From assembly GCF_013433315.1 (NCBI RefSeq), contig NZ_WXVV01000011.1, forward strand, positions 62,001 to 126,000: a stretch of DNA of 64,000 nucleotides, written 5' to 3'. Under the pieces are notes generated by a model, which saw nothing but the letters and a program-made list of their open reading frames with translations, did not search any database and was not told where the DNA came from. Origin of the DNA: Pseudomonas crudilactis (lineage in GTDB: Bacteria; Pseudomonadota; Gammaproteobacteria; Pseudomonadales; Pseudomonadaceae). A program made the translations under genes and the position numbers. Positions 44,849-56,370 of this stretch are shown piece by piece (within the stretch, counting starts at the first letter, position 1; every line of letters begins with the position of its first letter).

Positions 44849-46168
44849 ATGGTTCGCTTGAGTATGGTCTTGCTCGGTCACGACTTTGTCCGCAAGCGTT
44901 GGTCCGCGCTGGCGCTGACGGGCATTGTCTGGGGCGCGGCCGGTGTGGGCATCTTCATTGATGCGCTGGACGGGGTTTTGTATTTCCCGCTGCATCTCTT
45001 CGGCTATCTGTTGCTGCTCGAAGCCCTGATCCTGCTGCTGGTGCCGGCACCACAAGCCGGCACCGCTGCTGCCTTGCGCAGAGCGCGAGGGTTGGCTTTT
45101 CTCTTGCTGGGACTGCTGATCGTCGACCGGCAACATGCCGCCGGGCTGATTCTGGCGGTGCTGTTTGGCGGGGCTTTCATCATTGATGGTGGCTTTCGGC
45201 TGGCGGCGGCGCTGGTGGTGCGCTTTGTCGGTTGGCAAGTGTCGCTGCTGGCGGGATTGTTCGAAATCGGCTTTGGCGTGTTTATCCTTGAGCCGTATCC
45301 GACGCTGTACAAGGGCACGGTGCCGTTTTGCATTGGCATGAGCCTTTTCCTGACCGGTTGCGCCTTGTTGCGCCAAGCCGTGCGCTTCAAAAACCAGCCG
45401 CCGCTGACAAGCCCTTTGTCGGTCAGTGCGCCGGCCAGCAGCGATGCGTTGTTGATTCACGTCTGGACCCCCAGCCGCACCGTCGACGACACCCTGGTGC
45501 GCAATCGGCTGCTCAACCGCTACATCGCGGCGGTCGACATCAATGGCGTTATCTCCGCCGGTCACGCGGCGCTGGAATGTGGTCCGGACATTTACATCAG
45601 CCATTACCCGCAGGACGACATCGATCGTTCGGCGGGGGATTTTGTGCGACTGCTGCGGGCGACTCCGAACAACGATGTCGCCGGCAGGTTTCTGCCGGAT
45701 TATGCCGGCGAGGTGGCGGACTGGTGTCCGTCTTCGGTGCAGGTCAGTTTTGCCCATTACGACGCCCGGCGCCTGCATGCGTTCTGGACGGAGTATCGGC
45801 AGAACAGCACGTACAACCTCACCAGTCGCAACTGTTCCAGCGCCGTCGCCCATAGCCTCGAAGCGGCCCTTGAAGGAGCGATGAGCCGGGGCCATTCGAG
45901 CATGCTGGATTTCGCCCGGATCATTTTCAGCCCCGAGTTCTGGGTCGCCGCGCAAGTGCGCAAACGGGCAGAGGCGATGGCCTGGACGCCCGGACTGGTG
46001 CTCGACTATGCGCGGGCGTTGCATGCTGCAATCGAGCCGGCACCGCCGGGCTGGCACAGCATATATGCGGTGAGCAAACGGGCGTTTGGGTATGTGGGAA
46101 CTGCGTTGCGGGGGCGTGAGGTGCATCCCGTGCAGCCGCCACCCGTGCATCCTTCCGACGAGTCCTGA
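44849..46168 (+). CDS. HdeD-like membrane protein fused to a papain-like peptidase domain
   Basis: 439 residues from ATG 44849; the ribosome site is weak and ATG 44864 is possible. Residues ~18-178 form about six membrane segments arranged like HdeD (YFPLHLFGYLLLLEALILLL; GLAFLLLGLLIVDRQHAAGL). Residues ~200-350 form a soluble domain with ISAGHAALECGPDIYISHYP (H239) and TYNLTSRNCSSAVAHSLEAA (C329), a His-then-Cys order as in permuted papain-like folds (LRAT/NlpC-related). It follows tamB by 118 bases on the same strand. Enzymatic activity, substrate and membrane side are unknown; a thiol hydrolase or acyltransferase is the best guess. Confidence 0.8.
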   Translation: MVRLSMVLLGHDFVRKRWSALALTGIVWGAAGVGIFIDALDGVLYFPLHLFGYLLLLEALILLLVPAPQAGTAAALRRARGLAFLLLGLLIVDRQHAAGLILAVLFGGAFIIDGGFRLAAALVVRFVGWQVSLLAGLFEIGFGVFILEPYPTLYKGTVPFCIGMSLFLTGCALLRQAVRFKNQPPLTSPLSVSAPASSDALLIHVWTPSRTVDDTLVRNRLLNRYIAAVDINGVISAGHAALECGPDIYISHYPQDDIDRSAGDFVRLLRATPNNDVAGRFLPDYAGEVADWCPSSVQVSFAHYDARRLHAFWTEYRQNSTYNLTSRNCSSAVAHSLEAALEGAMSRGHSSMLDFARIIFSPEFWVAAQVRKRAEAMAWTPGLVLDYARALHAAIEPAPPGWHSIYAVSKRAFGYVGTALRGREVHPVQPPPVHPSDES

Positions 46169-46191
46169 CCGACCTTACACCGAGTCGCACC

Positions 46192-46286
46192 CTTCGCGAG
46201 CAAGCTCGCTCCCACAGGTTTTGTGTCGTTGCCAATATTGTTTGGCTGACCCATGACCCTGTGGGAGCGAGCTTGCTCGCGAAGGT
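46192..46286. repeat. REP element, inverted pair
   Basis: CTTCGCGAGCAAGCTCGCTC and complement with a ~50-base spacer, between the HdeD-like gene and the efflux operon promoter. Confidence 0.9.
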
Positions 46287-46353
46287 GTCAGCGCGGGCGC
46301 CACAAAAACCCAGTCCACTGGTCAACTAATTGCAAAGCAACCTAACTATTGCG

Positions 46354-46409
46354 TTGACATTCGCTGCCTAGGCAGTAACATCTCGACATACATTCACTGC
46401 CTAGGCAGT
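46354..46409 (+). promoter_or_regulatory. emr operon promoter with two EmrR-type operators
   Basis: TTGACA (46354-46359), 16 bases, TAACAT (46376-46381). CTGCCTAGGCAG fills the spacer (46364-46375), and a second copy, the perfect 14-base palindrome ACTGCCTAGGCAGT (46396-46409), lies downstream of the -10, just before the MarR gene. Centres are 33 bases apart, about three turns. Binding by the encoded MarR protein would occlude the promoter. Confidence 0.88.
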
Positions 46410-46423
46410 TATTAGGTGAGCAA

Positions 46424-46906
46424 ATGAAGCATTTCACCCCGGACGAATTCAAACATTGCCATCTCGGCCTGTTGCTTGGCCGTGCTGCGCTGCTCAAGGA
46501 CCGGATCATCGACACCCACATGGAACCCCACGGCATCACCGCCGCGCAGTTCAAGGTGTTGATCATCATGGCCCAGTTCGGCGTCGATACCCCGGCCGAG
46601 CTGTGCCGGCATCTGTCGCTCGACAGCGGTTCGATGACACGCATGCTCGATCGTCTGGAGCAGAAAGGCTTTCTGGCTCGCCAGCGCAGCGAAGGCGATC
46701 GCCGTCAGGTGCAACTCAAGCTGACCGAACAAGGCCAGCAACTGGCCGATCGCCTGCCGCACATCGGCGCCGACGCGATGAATGAACTGGCCGGCGCCGT
46801 CACTCCGGACGAGTTGAAGACCCTGGAATACATCCTCAAGAAAATCCTGCTGGCAGCCGGTGACCCGATCACCATCCAGCGTTTAGGTGAACACAATGAG
46901 CGGTAA
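46424..46906 (+). CDS. MarR-family repressor of the efflux operon
   Basis: 160 residues. Winged helix: ITAAQFKVLIIMAQFGVDTPAELCRHLSLDSGSMTRMLDRLE with the beta-wing GFLARQRSEGDRRQVQLKLT. This is the EmrR/MprA subtype, encoded first in an operon with OMF, membrane-fusion and DHA2 genes. The promoter upstream has two perfect palindromes for it. Ligand release (drugs, phenolics) would derepress the pump. The 3' end overlaps the OMF gene by 11 bases. Confidence 0.92.
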   Translation: MKHFTPDEFKHCHLGLLLGRAALLKDRIIDTHMEPHGITAAQFKVLIIMAQFGVDTPAELCRHLSLDSGSMTRMLDRLEQKGFLARQRSEGDRRQVQLKLTEQGQQLADRLPHIGADAMNELAGAVTPDELKTLEYILKKILLAAGDPITIQRLGEHNER

Positions 46907-48365
46907 AACCTTGCGCAGCAGCCTGACGCTGGTGCTGTCGGCGATGATCCTCGCTGGCTGCGCCAATTACAGCGGCCTCGACACTCAAGGCAAAAGCCTT
47001 GATGCGAAAAGCCTCAACGCCAGCCAATCCCTCAACGGCGTGACCCTGTCGCCAGCCGCATGGCCGAAAAGCGATTGGTGGACCAGCCTCGGCGATCCGC
47101 AACTCGACGGCTTGATCCGCGAAGCCCTGCACGACAGCCCGGACATGCAGATCGCCGAAGCTCGCGCGCATCAGGCCAGCGCCGCCGCGTATGCCGCCGA
47201 TGCCGAACGTTATCCGACCCTCGACGCCAGCGCCGGCATCAGCCGTTCGCGTCTGGCCAAGGATCAGGACCCGCGAGGGCAGGGCGATGCCTACGCCACC
47301 GTGCGTAACGTCAGCGCCGGTTTCAATTACAACTTCGACCTCTGGGGCGGCCAGCGTGATGCCTGGGAAGCTGCACTCGGTCAGGCCCGCGCCGCTGAGG
47401 TCGATCGTCAGGCTGCACAACTGACCCTCGCCGCCGACGTCGCTCGCGCTTACAGCGATCTCGGTCAGGCGCACATCGTTTATGACCTGGCGAACGAAGA
47501 CCTCAAGCGCACCAAACAGATGCTCGACCTGAGCCAGCGTCGCCTGAGTTCCGGGATCGACAGTCAGTACCAGTTCCAGCAAACGCAAAGTCTGGAAGCC
47601 AGTTCCGAAGCCAGCCTGATCGACGCAGAAAAGCGCCTGAACAGCGCCAAGATTGCCTTGGCCGTGCTGCTCGGCAAAGGCCCGGATCGCGGCAACGAAA
47701 TCGCCCGACCGAAAGTCCTGCAAGCCAGCGCGGTCGCTGTGCCGTCGGTGTTGCCGGCGGAACTGCTCGGTCGGCGTCCGGATCTGGTCGCCGCGCGCTG
47801 GCGTGTCGAAGCCGCGAGCAAGGATATCGACTCGGCGAAAACCCAGTTCTATCCCAACTTGAACCTCACGGCCTCGGCCGGTGCCGAGTCTTTGTTGGGT
47901 GACGCGATGTTCGGCTCGGCCAGTCGCTTCTTCAACATTGCCCCGACCATTTCCGTGCCGATCTTCGACGGCGGACGCTTGCGCGCCAACCTCGATGCGC
48001 GCGACGCCGATTACGATCTGGCGGTGGCGCAGTACAACAAAAGCCTGGTGAAAGCACTGGGCGATGTCAGCGACACGATCAACCAGTTGCGTGACATCGG
48101 CCGGCAAATCGGTGCGCAGCAACACGCCACCGACATCGCCCAGGATTCTTACAACACCGTGGTCCAGCGTTACGGTTCCGGCATCGGCAACTACCTGGAC
48201 GTGCTCAGCATCGAGCAGCAATTGCTCCAGGCCCAGCGTCAACTGGCCAACCTCAATGCCGAGCAGATCGACCTGTCGATTCAACTGATGCAAGCGCTGG
48301 GCGGCGGCTTCCAGGGTGACACCCTGACCGCAGCCAACGCCGTCCCAGCCACGCCGCACAACTAA
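46896..48365 (+). CDS. Outer-membrane efflux lipoprotein (NodT/OprM type)
   Basis: 489 residues from ATG 46896. The lipoprotein signal has the lipobox MILAGC, so the mature N-terminal Cys is acylated. The two OMF repeats follow (SDWWTSLGDPQLDGLIREAL; AYSDLGQAHIVYDLANEDL; LPAELLGRRPDLVAARWRVEAASKDID; YGSGIGNYLDVLSIEQQLLQAQRQ). It forms the TolC-like outer-membrane channel for the EmrAB-type pump encoded next. Overlaps the MarR gene by 11 bases, so it is translationally coupled. Confidence 0.93.
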   Translation: MSGKTLRSSLTLVLSAMILAGCANYSGLDTQGKSLDAKSLNASQSLNGVTLSPAAWPKSDWWTSLGDPQLDGLIREALHDSPDMQIAEARAHQASAAAYAADAERYPTLDASAGISRSRLAKDQDPRGQGDAYATVRNVSAGFNYNFDLWGGQRDAWEAALGQARAAEVDRQAAQLTLAADVARAYSDLGQAHIVYDLANEDLKRTKQMLDLSQRRLSSGIDSQYQFQQTQSLEASSEASLIDAEKRLNSAKIALAVLLGKGPDRGNEIARPKVLQASAVAVPSVLPAELLGRRPDLVAARWRVEAASKDIDSAKTQFYPNLNLTASAGAESLLGDAMFGSASRFFNIAPTISVPIFDGGRLRANLDARDADYDLAVAQYNKSLVKALGDVSDTINQLRDIGRQIGAQQHATDIAQDSYNTVVQRYGSGIGNYLDVLSIEQQLLQAQRQLANLNAEQIDLSIQLMQALGGGFQGDTLTAANAVPATPHN

Positions 48366-48380
48366 TTCAAGGTACTTGTC

Positions 48381-49583
48381 ATGGCCACTGCCGAAAACAC
48401 CCAAGCTCAAGGCAACACCCCGGACACCGGCAACCCGCGCAAACGCAAAGTGATGCTGTTGGCGCTGGCGGTTGTCGTCGCTCTCGCCTGCGCCGGCGTC
48501 TGGGCGTATCACGAATTCATCGGGCGCTTTAACGAAAGCACCGACGACGCCTACGTCAACGGTAACGTCGTCGAAATCACCCCATTGGTGACCGGCACCG
48601 TGGTCAGCATCGGCGCAGACGATGGTGATCTGGTTCACGAAGGTCAGGTGCTGATCAACTTCGACCCGAACGACGCTGAAGTCGGTCTGCAAAGCGCGCA
48701 GGCAAAACTGGCGCGCACCGTGCGTCAGGTGCGCGGTCTGTACAGCAACGTTGATGGCATGAAAGCCCAGGTCAACGCGCAACAGGCTGAAGTGCAGAAA
48801 GCCCAGGACAATTACAACCGCCGGAAAAATCTGGCGCAGGGCGGGGCGATTTCCCAGGAAGAACTGTCCCACGCTCGCGACGACCTGACCTCGGCGCAGA
48901 ACGCCTTGGCCAACGCCAAGCAGCAACTGAAAACCACCAGCGCACTGGTCGATGACACCGTGGTGTCGTCGCATCCGGACGTGATGTCGGCCGCTGCCGA
49001 TCTGCGTCAGGCCTACCTGACCAATGCCCGCAGCACCTTGATCGCGCCGGTCACCGGTTACGTGGCCAAGCGCACCGTGCAACTCGGTCAGCGCGTGCAG
49101 CCGGGCACGGCGTTGATGGCGGTGATTCCGCTGGATCAACTGTGGATCGACGCCAACTTCAAGGAAACCCAACTGCGTGACATGCGCATCGGTCAGCCGG
49201 TCGATATCGAATCCGACATCTACGGCAGCGACGTGAAATACAGCGGCACCGTCGACAGCCTCGGCGCCGGCACCGGTAGTGCGTTTGCTCTGCTGCCGGC
49301 GCAGAACGCCACCGGTAACTGGATCAAGATCGTTCAGCGTGTACCGGTGCGGATTCACATCAACGCCGAAGAGCTGGCCAAGCACCCGCTGCGTGTCGGT
49401 CTGTCGACCAATGTTGAAGTGAACCTGCACGACCAGAGCGGCCCGGTATTGGCGCAGCAGCCTCCACAAAAGGCCTCGTTCAGCACCAACGTCTACGACC
49501 GCCAACTGGCCGAAGCCGACGCGATGATTGCGCAGCTGATCCACGACAACAGCGCTGCGGTGAGCAAAACCGCGCAACGCTGA
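48381..49583 (+). CDS. emrA: Membrane-fusion subunit, HlyD/EmrA family
   Basis: 400 residues. One membrane anchor (VMLLALAVVVALACAGVW, ~25-42), then NESTDDAYVNGNVVEITPLVTGTVVSIGADDGDLVHEGQVL (the biotinyl-lipoyl-like half), a ~100-residue coiled-coil hairpin rich in Gln/Ala, and IAPVTGYVAKRTVQLGQRVQPG closing the lipoyl domain. Connects the inner-membrane transporter EmrB to the outer-membrane channel. 15 bases after the OMF gene; a REP pair separates it from emrB. Confidence 0.92.
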   Translation: MATAENTQAQGNTPDTGNPRKRKVMLLALAVVVALACAGVWAYHEFIGRFNESTDDAYVNGNVVEITPLVTGTVVSIGADDGDLVHEGQVLINFDPNDAEVGLQSAQAKLARTVRQVRGLYSNVDGMKAQVNAQQAEVQKAQDNYNRRKNLAQGGAISQEELSHARDDLTSAQNALANAKQQLKTTSALVDDTVVSSHPDVMSAAADLRQAYLTNARSTLIAPVTGYVAKRTVQLGQRVQPGTALMAVIPLDQLWIDANFKETQLRDMRIGQPVDIESDIYGSDVKYSGTVDSLGAGTGSAFALLPAQNATGNWIKIVQRVPVRIHINAEELAKHPLRVGLSTNVEVNLHDQSGPVLAQQPPQKASFSTNVYDRQLAEADAMIAQLIHDNSAAVSKTAQR

Positions 49584-49597
49584 GATCACACCTGACC

Positions 49598-49688
49598 CTG
49601 TGGGAGCGAGCTTGCTCGCGAAAGCGGTGTGTCATTCAGCATTGTTTTGTCTGACAGGCCGCCTTCGCGAGCAAGCTCGCTCCCACAA
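49598..49688. repeat. REP element pair inside the emr operon
   Basis: CTGTGGGAGCGAGCTTGCTC and complement between emrA and emrB, the only place in the window where a REP pair lies inside an apparent operon. It could stabilise the upstream mRNA 3' end or reduce emrB expression relative to emrA. Confidence 0.9.
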
Positions 49689-49723
49689 GAGGGCGGCGTC
49701 AACCTGGTTTCATAGGATTCACA

Positions 49724-51253
49724 ATGAGCAATAACGCCTCTTTCACGCCGCCCAGCCTGTTGCTCAGCACCATCGGCCTGTCGCTGGCGACGTTCATGCA
49801 AGTGCTCGACACCACCATCGCCAACGTGGCGCTGCCGACGATTTCCGGCAACCTCGGGGTGAGTTCGGAGCAGGGCACCTGGGTGATCACTTCGTTCGCC
49901 GTGAGCAACGCGATTGCGCTGCCGCTGACCGGTTGGCTCAGCCGCCGTTTCGGCGAGGTGAAGCTGTTTCTCTGGGCCACCATTCTGTTTGTGCTGGCCT
50001 CGTTTCTCTGCGGTATCTCCACATCGATGCCGGAACTGATTGGCTTCCGCGTCCTGCAAGGTCTGGTCGCCGGGCCGCTGTATCCGATGACGCAAACCCT
50101 GTTGATCGCGGTGTATCCGCCGGCGAGGCGCGGCATGGCCCTGGCGTTACTGGCGATGGTCACGGTGGTTGCGCCGATTGCCGGGCCGATTCTTGGCGGC
50201 TGGATTACCGACAGTTACAGCTGGCCGTGGATTTTCTTCATCAACGTGCCGATCGGGATTTTTGCGGTGATGGTGGTGCGCTCGCAACTGGCCAAACGTC
50301 CGGTGGAAACCAGCCGTCAGCCGATGGATTACGTCGGTCTGATCACGCTGATCATCGGTGTCGGCGCCTTGCAGGTGATCCTCGACAAGGGCAATGACCT
50401 GGATTGGTTCGAGTCGAACTTCATCATCATCGGCGCGGCGATTTCGGTGATCGCGCTGGCGGTGTTCGTTATCTGGGAAATGACCGATCAGCATCCGGTG
50501 GTGAATCTGCGGCTGTTCGCCTACCGCAACTTCCGCATCGGCACGCTGGTGTTGGTGCTGGGTTACGCCGGATTCTTCGGCATCAACCTGATCCTGCCGC
50601 AATGGTTGCAGACGCAGATGGGCTACACCGCGACCTGGGCCGGTCTGGCCGTGGCGCCGATCGGCATTTTGCCGGTGCTGCTGTCGCCATTTGTCGGCAA
50701 GTACGCGAACAAGTTCGACCTGCGGTTACTGGCCGGACTGGCGTTTCTGGCGATTGGCTTGAGCTGCTTCATGCGCGCCGGATTCACCAATGAAGTGGAT
50801 TTCCAGCACATTGCGCTGGTGCAGTTGTTCATGGGCATTGGTGTGGCGCTGTTCTTTATGCCGACACTGAGCATTCTGATGTCGGACTTGCCGCCGAGCC
50901 AGATTGCCGATGGCGCGGGTCTGGCGACTTTCCTGCGGACGCTGGGTGGTAGCTTTGCGGCCTCGTTGACCACGTGGATCTGGATTCGCCGCGCGGATCA
51001 GCATCATGCGTATATGAGTGAGAGCATCAGCACCTTCGAGCCGGCGACGCGCGAGACCTTGAATCACTTGGGCGGGGCGAGCCAATCGGCGTATGCGCAG
51101 ATGGATCAGATCCTCACCAGTCAGGCGTACATGCTCTCCACCGTGGATTACTTCACGTTGTTGGGCTGGGGGTTCATGGGGTTGATTCTGATTGTGTGGC
51201 TGGCGAAACCGCCGTTTGCTGCCAAGGCAGGGCCGGCTGCTTCCGGGCACTAA
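49724..51253 (+). CDS. emrB: DHA2-family drug:proton antiporter, EmrB type
   Basis: 509 residues, 14 predicted membrane segments. The DHA2 start LATFMQVLDTTIANVALPTI, the motif A loop LTGWLSRRFGEVKLF and motif C region (VAPIAGPILGGWITDSYSW) are clear, as is QWLQTQMGYTATWAGLAVAP in the C-half. Exports hydrophobic drugs with EmrA and the OMF. The gene lies 140 bases behind emrA because of a REP insertion; orientation and family fit still support one transcription unit. Confidence 0.92.
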   Translation: MSNNASFTPPSLLLSTIGLSLATFMQVLDTTIANVALPTISGNLGVSSEQGTWVITSFAVSNAIALPLTGWLSRRFGEVKLFLWATILFVLASFLCGISTSMPELIGFRVLQGLVAGPLYPMTQTLLIAVYPPARRGMALALLAMVTVVAPIAGPILGGWITDSYSWPWIFFINVPIGIFAVMVVRSQLAKRPVETSRQPMDYVGLITLIIGVGALQVILDKGNDLDWFESNFIIIGAAISVIALAVFVIWEMTDQHPVVNLRLFAYRNFRIGTLVLVLGYAGFFGINLILPQWLQTQMGYTATWAGLAVAPIGILPVLLSPFVGKYANKFDLRLLAGLAFLAIGLSCFMRAGFTNEVDFQHIALVQLFMGIGVALFFMPTLSILMSDLPPSQIADGAGLATFLRTLGGSFAASLTTWIWIRRADQHHAYMSESISTFEPATRETLNHLGGASQSAYAQMDQILTSQAYMLSTVDYFTLLGWGFMGLILIVWLAKPPFAAKAGPAASGH

Positions 51254-51262
51254 GGTCAAAAG

Positions 51263-51465
51263 CCCCTCACCCTAACCCTCTCCCGGAGGGAGAGGGGACT
51301 GACCGTGGTGGATGTTCGAGGTACGTCGACCTGAGCCACCGAGTTGAACTCAGGTTTAGGGAAAGCATGATTTGAGATCGTGAGTCGAACTCAGGTTTTG
51401 AAAAGCACAGAGATCGGCTCCCTTTCCCCCTCGCCCCCCTGGGGGAGAGGGCTGGGGTGAGGGGG
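51263..51465. repeat. Dispersed ~180-200-bp repeat with inverted ends, copy A
   Basis: Starts CCCCTCACCCTAACCCTCTC and ends GAGAGGGCTGGGGTGAGGGG, which are imperfect inverted repeats. The interior has TTGAACTCAGG-like segments and a GTACGTCGACCTGA stretch related to the other copies. Lies between convergent emrB and lpxH. Confidence 0.85.
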
Positions 51466-51474
51466 TAGCGATCT

Positions 51475-52221
51475 TCAGCCGTGCGGCAAAGCCAGTGGCG
51501 GGGCGAAGTCGAACGGCGCCAAGGCATACCCGCTCTCATCCACTTGCAACGCCCAACCCTGCCGATCCCAATCCCCCAGCACAATCCGCTTCGCCGCCTG
51601 CTCACCGAGTTGCAGCTTGTGGATCGCCGGGCGATGGGTGTGCCCATGAATCAGGGTTTTCACGCCAAATTCCTGCATGATCCGCGGAATCTCTTCCGGC
51701 GTGACATCAACGATGTCATTGGCCTTCATCCGCGTCTGTGCCTTGCTTTCACTGCGCAGTTTACGCGCCAGCTTATGACGGCTGCTCAGCGGCAGGTTAC
51801 GCAGGATAAACAGCGTGATCGGGTTACGCAGATAACGCCGCAGCTTCATATAGCCGACGTCACGGGTGCAGAGGCTGTCGCCGTGCATCAACAGCACCGG
51901 CTCGCCGTAGAACTGCACGACACTCGGGTCCTTCAACAACGTACAGCCGGCCTGCTTGCAGAAGGCCTTGCCGAGCATGAAGTCGCGATTGCCGTGCATC
52001 AGAAAAATCGCCGTGCCGCTGTCGCTCAATTCGCGCAGGGCCTGGCAGATGGAACGCTGGAAGGGCGTCATGGCGTCGTCGCCAATCCACGCTTCGAAGA
52101 AGTCGCCGAGAATGTACAACGCACTCGCCGAGCGGGCGCGTCCGGCGAGCAAATCCAGAAACGCCCGGGTTATGTCCGGGCGCTCCTCTTCCAGATGCAA
52201 GTCTGAAATCAGCAATATCAC
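51475..52221 (-). CDS. lpxH: UDP-2,3-diacylglucosamine diphosphatase
   Basis: 248 residues from a GTG overlapping the ppiB stop (GTGA). All calcineurin-like metal motifs are present: [47 protein letters not shown] and [10 protein letters not shown]. Hydrolyses UDP-2,3-diacylglucosamine to lipid X in lipid A synthesis at the inner membrane. The ppiB-lpxH arrangement next to glnS-cysS is conserved in pseudomonads. Confidence 0.95.
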   Translation of the reverse strand: MILLISDLHLEEERPDITRAFLDLLAGRARSASALYILGDFFEAWIGDDAMTPFQRSICQALRELSDSGTAIFLMHGNRDFMLGKAFCKQAGCTLLKDPSVVQFYGEPVLLMHGDSLCTRDVGYMKLRRYLRNPITLFILRNLPLSSRHKLARKLRSESKAQTRMKANDIVDVTPEEIPRIMQEFGVKTLIHGHTHRPAIHKLQLGEQAAKRIVLGDWDRQGWALQVDESGYALAPFDFAPPLALPHG

Positions 52222-52724
52222 GCTTCGATGATCTCGGCTTTCTCGATGATCACGTCGTCTGCTGGTACGTCCTGGTGGCCGGACTTGGAGGTGGTCGAAA
52301 CACCTTTGATCTTGTCGACAACGTCGGTGCCAGCGGTCACTTTACCGAATACCGCGTAGCCCCAGCCTTGCACGTTCTTGCCGCTGTGGTTGAGGAAGGT
52401 GTTGTCGGCAACGTTGATGAAGAACTGCGCGGAAGCCGAATGCGGCTCCATGGTGCGGGCCATGGCAACGGTGTATTTCTCGTTGGAAAGACCGTTGTCA
52501 GCTTCGTTCTGGATGCTTGGACGCTTGTCTTTCTTTTCTTTCATGCCCGGCTCGAAACCGCCGCCCTGGATCATGAAGTTACCGATGACGCGGTGGAAAA
52601 CAGTGTTTTCGTAGTGACCGGCGTTGACGTACTCGATGAAGTTGGCGACGGTGATCGGCGCCTTTTCAGCGTTCAGTTCGATGACGATGTCGCCATGATT
52701 GGTGGTCAATTTAACTTGAGTCAT
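52218..52724 (-). CDS. ppiB: Peptidyl-prolyl cis-trans isomerase B (cyclophilin)
   Basis: 168 residues, no signal peptide, so cytoplasmic. The cyclophilin signature [18 protein letters not shown] carries the catalytic Arg; [20 protein letters not shown] and [20 protein letters not shown] complete the active site. Catalyses proline isomerisation in folding. First gene of ppiB-lpxH, divergent from glnS (265-base gap). Confidence 0.95.
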   Translation of the reverse strand: MTQVKLTTNHGDIVIELNAEKAPITVANFIEYVNAGHYENTVFHRVIGNFMIQGGGFEPGMKEKKDKRPSIQNEADNGLSNEKYTVAMARTMEPHSASAQFFINVADNTFLNHSGKNVQGWGYAVFGKVTAGTDVVDKIKGVSTTSKSGHQDVPADDVIIEKAEIIEA

Positions 52725-52989
52725 GATCGGTGCTCTTTTTCAATGAAGCGTTTTATAAGGAATTCGTGGGCAATGGGACATTTGCGCCCGTTACCGGTTC
52801 AGCCCGTGGGCCAAGGTGCGCAGTTTAGCGTGACAGGCGCGAATTTCGAGGCTGTTTTTCAATTCCCGGCGATTAAATGCGCTCCTTTATAGGCCGTGCT
52901 CTGTCAGCCCCTTGACAGCATCGGCTATGATAGCGGCTTTGTTTTGTCTGGCCCCCTCTGCGGCCGCGCACATGTAAGTCAAGGATCCT

Positions 52990-54687
<1,698 letters not shown>

Positions 54688-54708
54688 TTCAGCGTCAAGG
54701 GAAATAAC

Positions 54709-56091
54709 GTGCTAACGATCTACAACACGCTCACCAAGAGCAAAGAAGTCTTCAAGCCGCTCGATGGCAACAAGGTGCGCATGTACGTCTGCGGGATGAC
54801 CGTGTACGACTACTGCCACCTTGGCCACGGCCGCAGCATGGTCGCGTTCGACCTGGTGACCCGCTGGTTGCGGTTCAGCGGTTACGACCTGACCTACGTG
54901 CGCAACATCACCGACATCGACGACAAGATCATCAACCGCGCCAACGAGAACGGTGAATCGTTCGAAGCGTTGACCGAACGCATGATCGCCGCGATGCACG
55001 AAGACGAAGCGCGCCTGAACATCAAGAAGCCGGACATGGAACCGCGTGCCACCGATCACATTCCGGGCATGCACGCGATGATCCAGACCTTGATCGACAA
55101 GGGTTACGCCTACGCCCCGGGCAACGGCGACGTGTACTACCGCGTCGCCAAGTTCATGGGCTACGGCAAGCTGTCGCGCAAGAAAATCGAAGACCTGCGC
55201 ATTGGCGCGCGCATCGAAGTCGACGAGTCGAAACAGGACCCGCTGGACTTCGTACTGTGGAAAGCCGCCAAACCGGGCGAGCCGAGCTGGGAATCGCCAT
55301 GGGGCGCCGGGCGTCCGGGCTGGCACATCGAGTGCTCGGTGATGTCCACCTGCTGCCTCGGCGAGACCTTCGACATTCATGGCGGCGGCAGCGATCTGGA
55401 ATTCCCGCACCACGAAAACGAAATCGCCCAGAGCGAAGCAGCCACGGGCAAGACCTACGCCAACGCGTGGATGCATTGCGGGATGATTCGCATCAATGGC
55501 GAGAAGATGTCCAAGTCCTTGAACAACTTCTTCACCATCCGCGACGTGCTGGAAAAGTACCACCCGGAAGTCGTGCGTTACCTGCTGGTGTCGAGCCACT
55601 ACCGCAGCGCGATCAACTACTCGGAAGACAACCTCAAGGACGCCAAAGGCGCACTCGAGCGTTTCTACCACGCGTTGAAAGGTTTGCCGACTGTGGCGCC
55701 GGCCGGCGGCGAAGCGTTTGTCGAGCGTTTCACCACGGTGATGAACGACGACTTCGGTACGCCGGAAGCCTGCGCGGTGCTGTTCGAGATGGTGCGTGAG
55801 ATCAACCGTCTGCGTGAGAGCGATCTTGATGCGGCGGCCGGTCTGGCGGCGCGTCTGAAAGAGCTGGCCAGCGTGTTGGGTGTGTTGCAGCTCGAAGCGG
55901 ATGACTTCTTGCAGGCGGGCGCTGAAGGGCGTGTCGATGCGGCTGAGGTTGATGCGCTGATTGCGGCGCGTCTGGCGGCGCGGGCGGGGAAGGATTGGGC
56001 TGAGTCCGATCGTATTCGTGATCAGCTCACGGCGATGGGGGTTGTGCTGGAAGACGGCAAGGGTGGGACTACCTGGCGTCTGGCTGACTGA
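54709..56091 (+). CDS. cysS: Cysteinyl-tRNA synthetase
   Basis: 460 residues from a GTG with AAGGGAAAT upstream. Class I synthetase: [19 protein letters not shown] holds the HIGH-like motif and a zinc cysteine; [36 protein letters not shown] carries the other zinc ligands in two parts; [13 protein letters not shown] is KMSKS. C-terminal anticodon domain ~310-460. Co-transcribed with glnS and followed by a terminator. Confidence 0.96.
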   Translation: MLTIYNTLTKSKEVFKPLDGNKVRMYVCGMTVYDYCHLGHGRSMVAFDLVTRWLRFSGYDLTYVRNITDIDDKIINRANENGESFEALTERMIAAMHEDEARLNIKKPDMEPRATDHIPGMHAMIQTLIDKGYAYAPGNGDVYYRVAKFMGYGKLSRKKIEDLRIGARIEVDESKQDPLDFVLWKAAKPGEPSWESPWGAGRPGWHIECSVMSTCCLGETFDIHGGGSDLEFPHHENEIAQSEAATGKTYANAWMHCGMIRINGEKMSKSLNNFFTIRDVLEKYHPEVVRYLLVSSHYRSAINYSEDNLKDAKGALERFYHALKGLPTVAPAGGEAFVERFTTVMNDDFGTPEACAVLFEMVREINRLRESDLDAAAGLAARLKELASVLGVLQLEADDFLQAGAEGRVDAAEVDALIAARLAARAGKDWAESDRIRDQLTAMGVVLEDGKGGTTWRLAD

Positions 56092-56111
56092 GAGCCGTAC
56101 CTGTTACAGAC

Positions 56112-56136
56112 AAAACCCGCCTTGTGCGGGTTTTTG
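56112..56136 (+). terminator. Intrinsic terminator of glnS-cysS
   Basis: AAACCCGC-CTTGT-GCGGGTTT followed by a T tract, 20 bases after the cysS stop. Confidence 0.88.
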
Positions 56137-56152
56137 TTTGGCTGCGAGAAAA

Positions 56153-56331
56153 GCCCCTCACCCTAACCCTCTCCCAGAGGGAGAGGGGACCGAATGGGGG
56201 ATGCTCAAGTAATACGCCGACCTGAACGTGCTGCACCGAATCCATAATCGACTGGTTCTTTCAGGTCGCTGCATCACGTCAGACACCTCGGTCAGCTCCC
56301 TCTTCCTCCGGGAGAGGGCTGGGGTGAGGGG
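56153..56331. repeat. Dispersed ~180-bp repeat with inverted ends, copy B
   Basis: Begins CCCCTCACCCTAACCCTCTC, contains ATACGCCGACCTGAACG and AATCCATAATCGACTGGTTC, and ends GAGAGGGCTGGGGTGAGGGG. Intact arms. Copy C (partial) follows in tandem. Confidence 0.88.
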
Positions 56332-56370
56332 AATGGTTTCAAGGAGATCCACCAACCTCAACGCTCCGTA

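Noticed and set aside
46869-49589. 906-codon open frame antisense to the OMF and emrA genes
   Set aside because: It shadows two clear efflux genes, has no recognisable domain, and starts and stops at their borders by chance.
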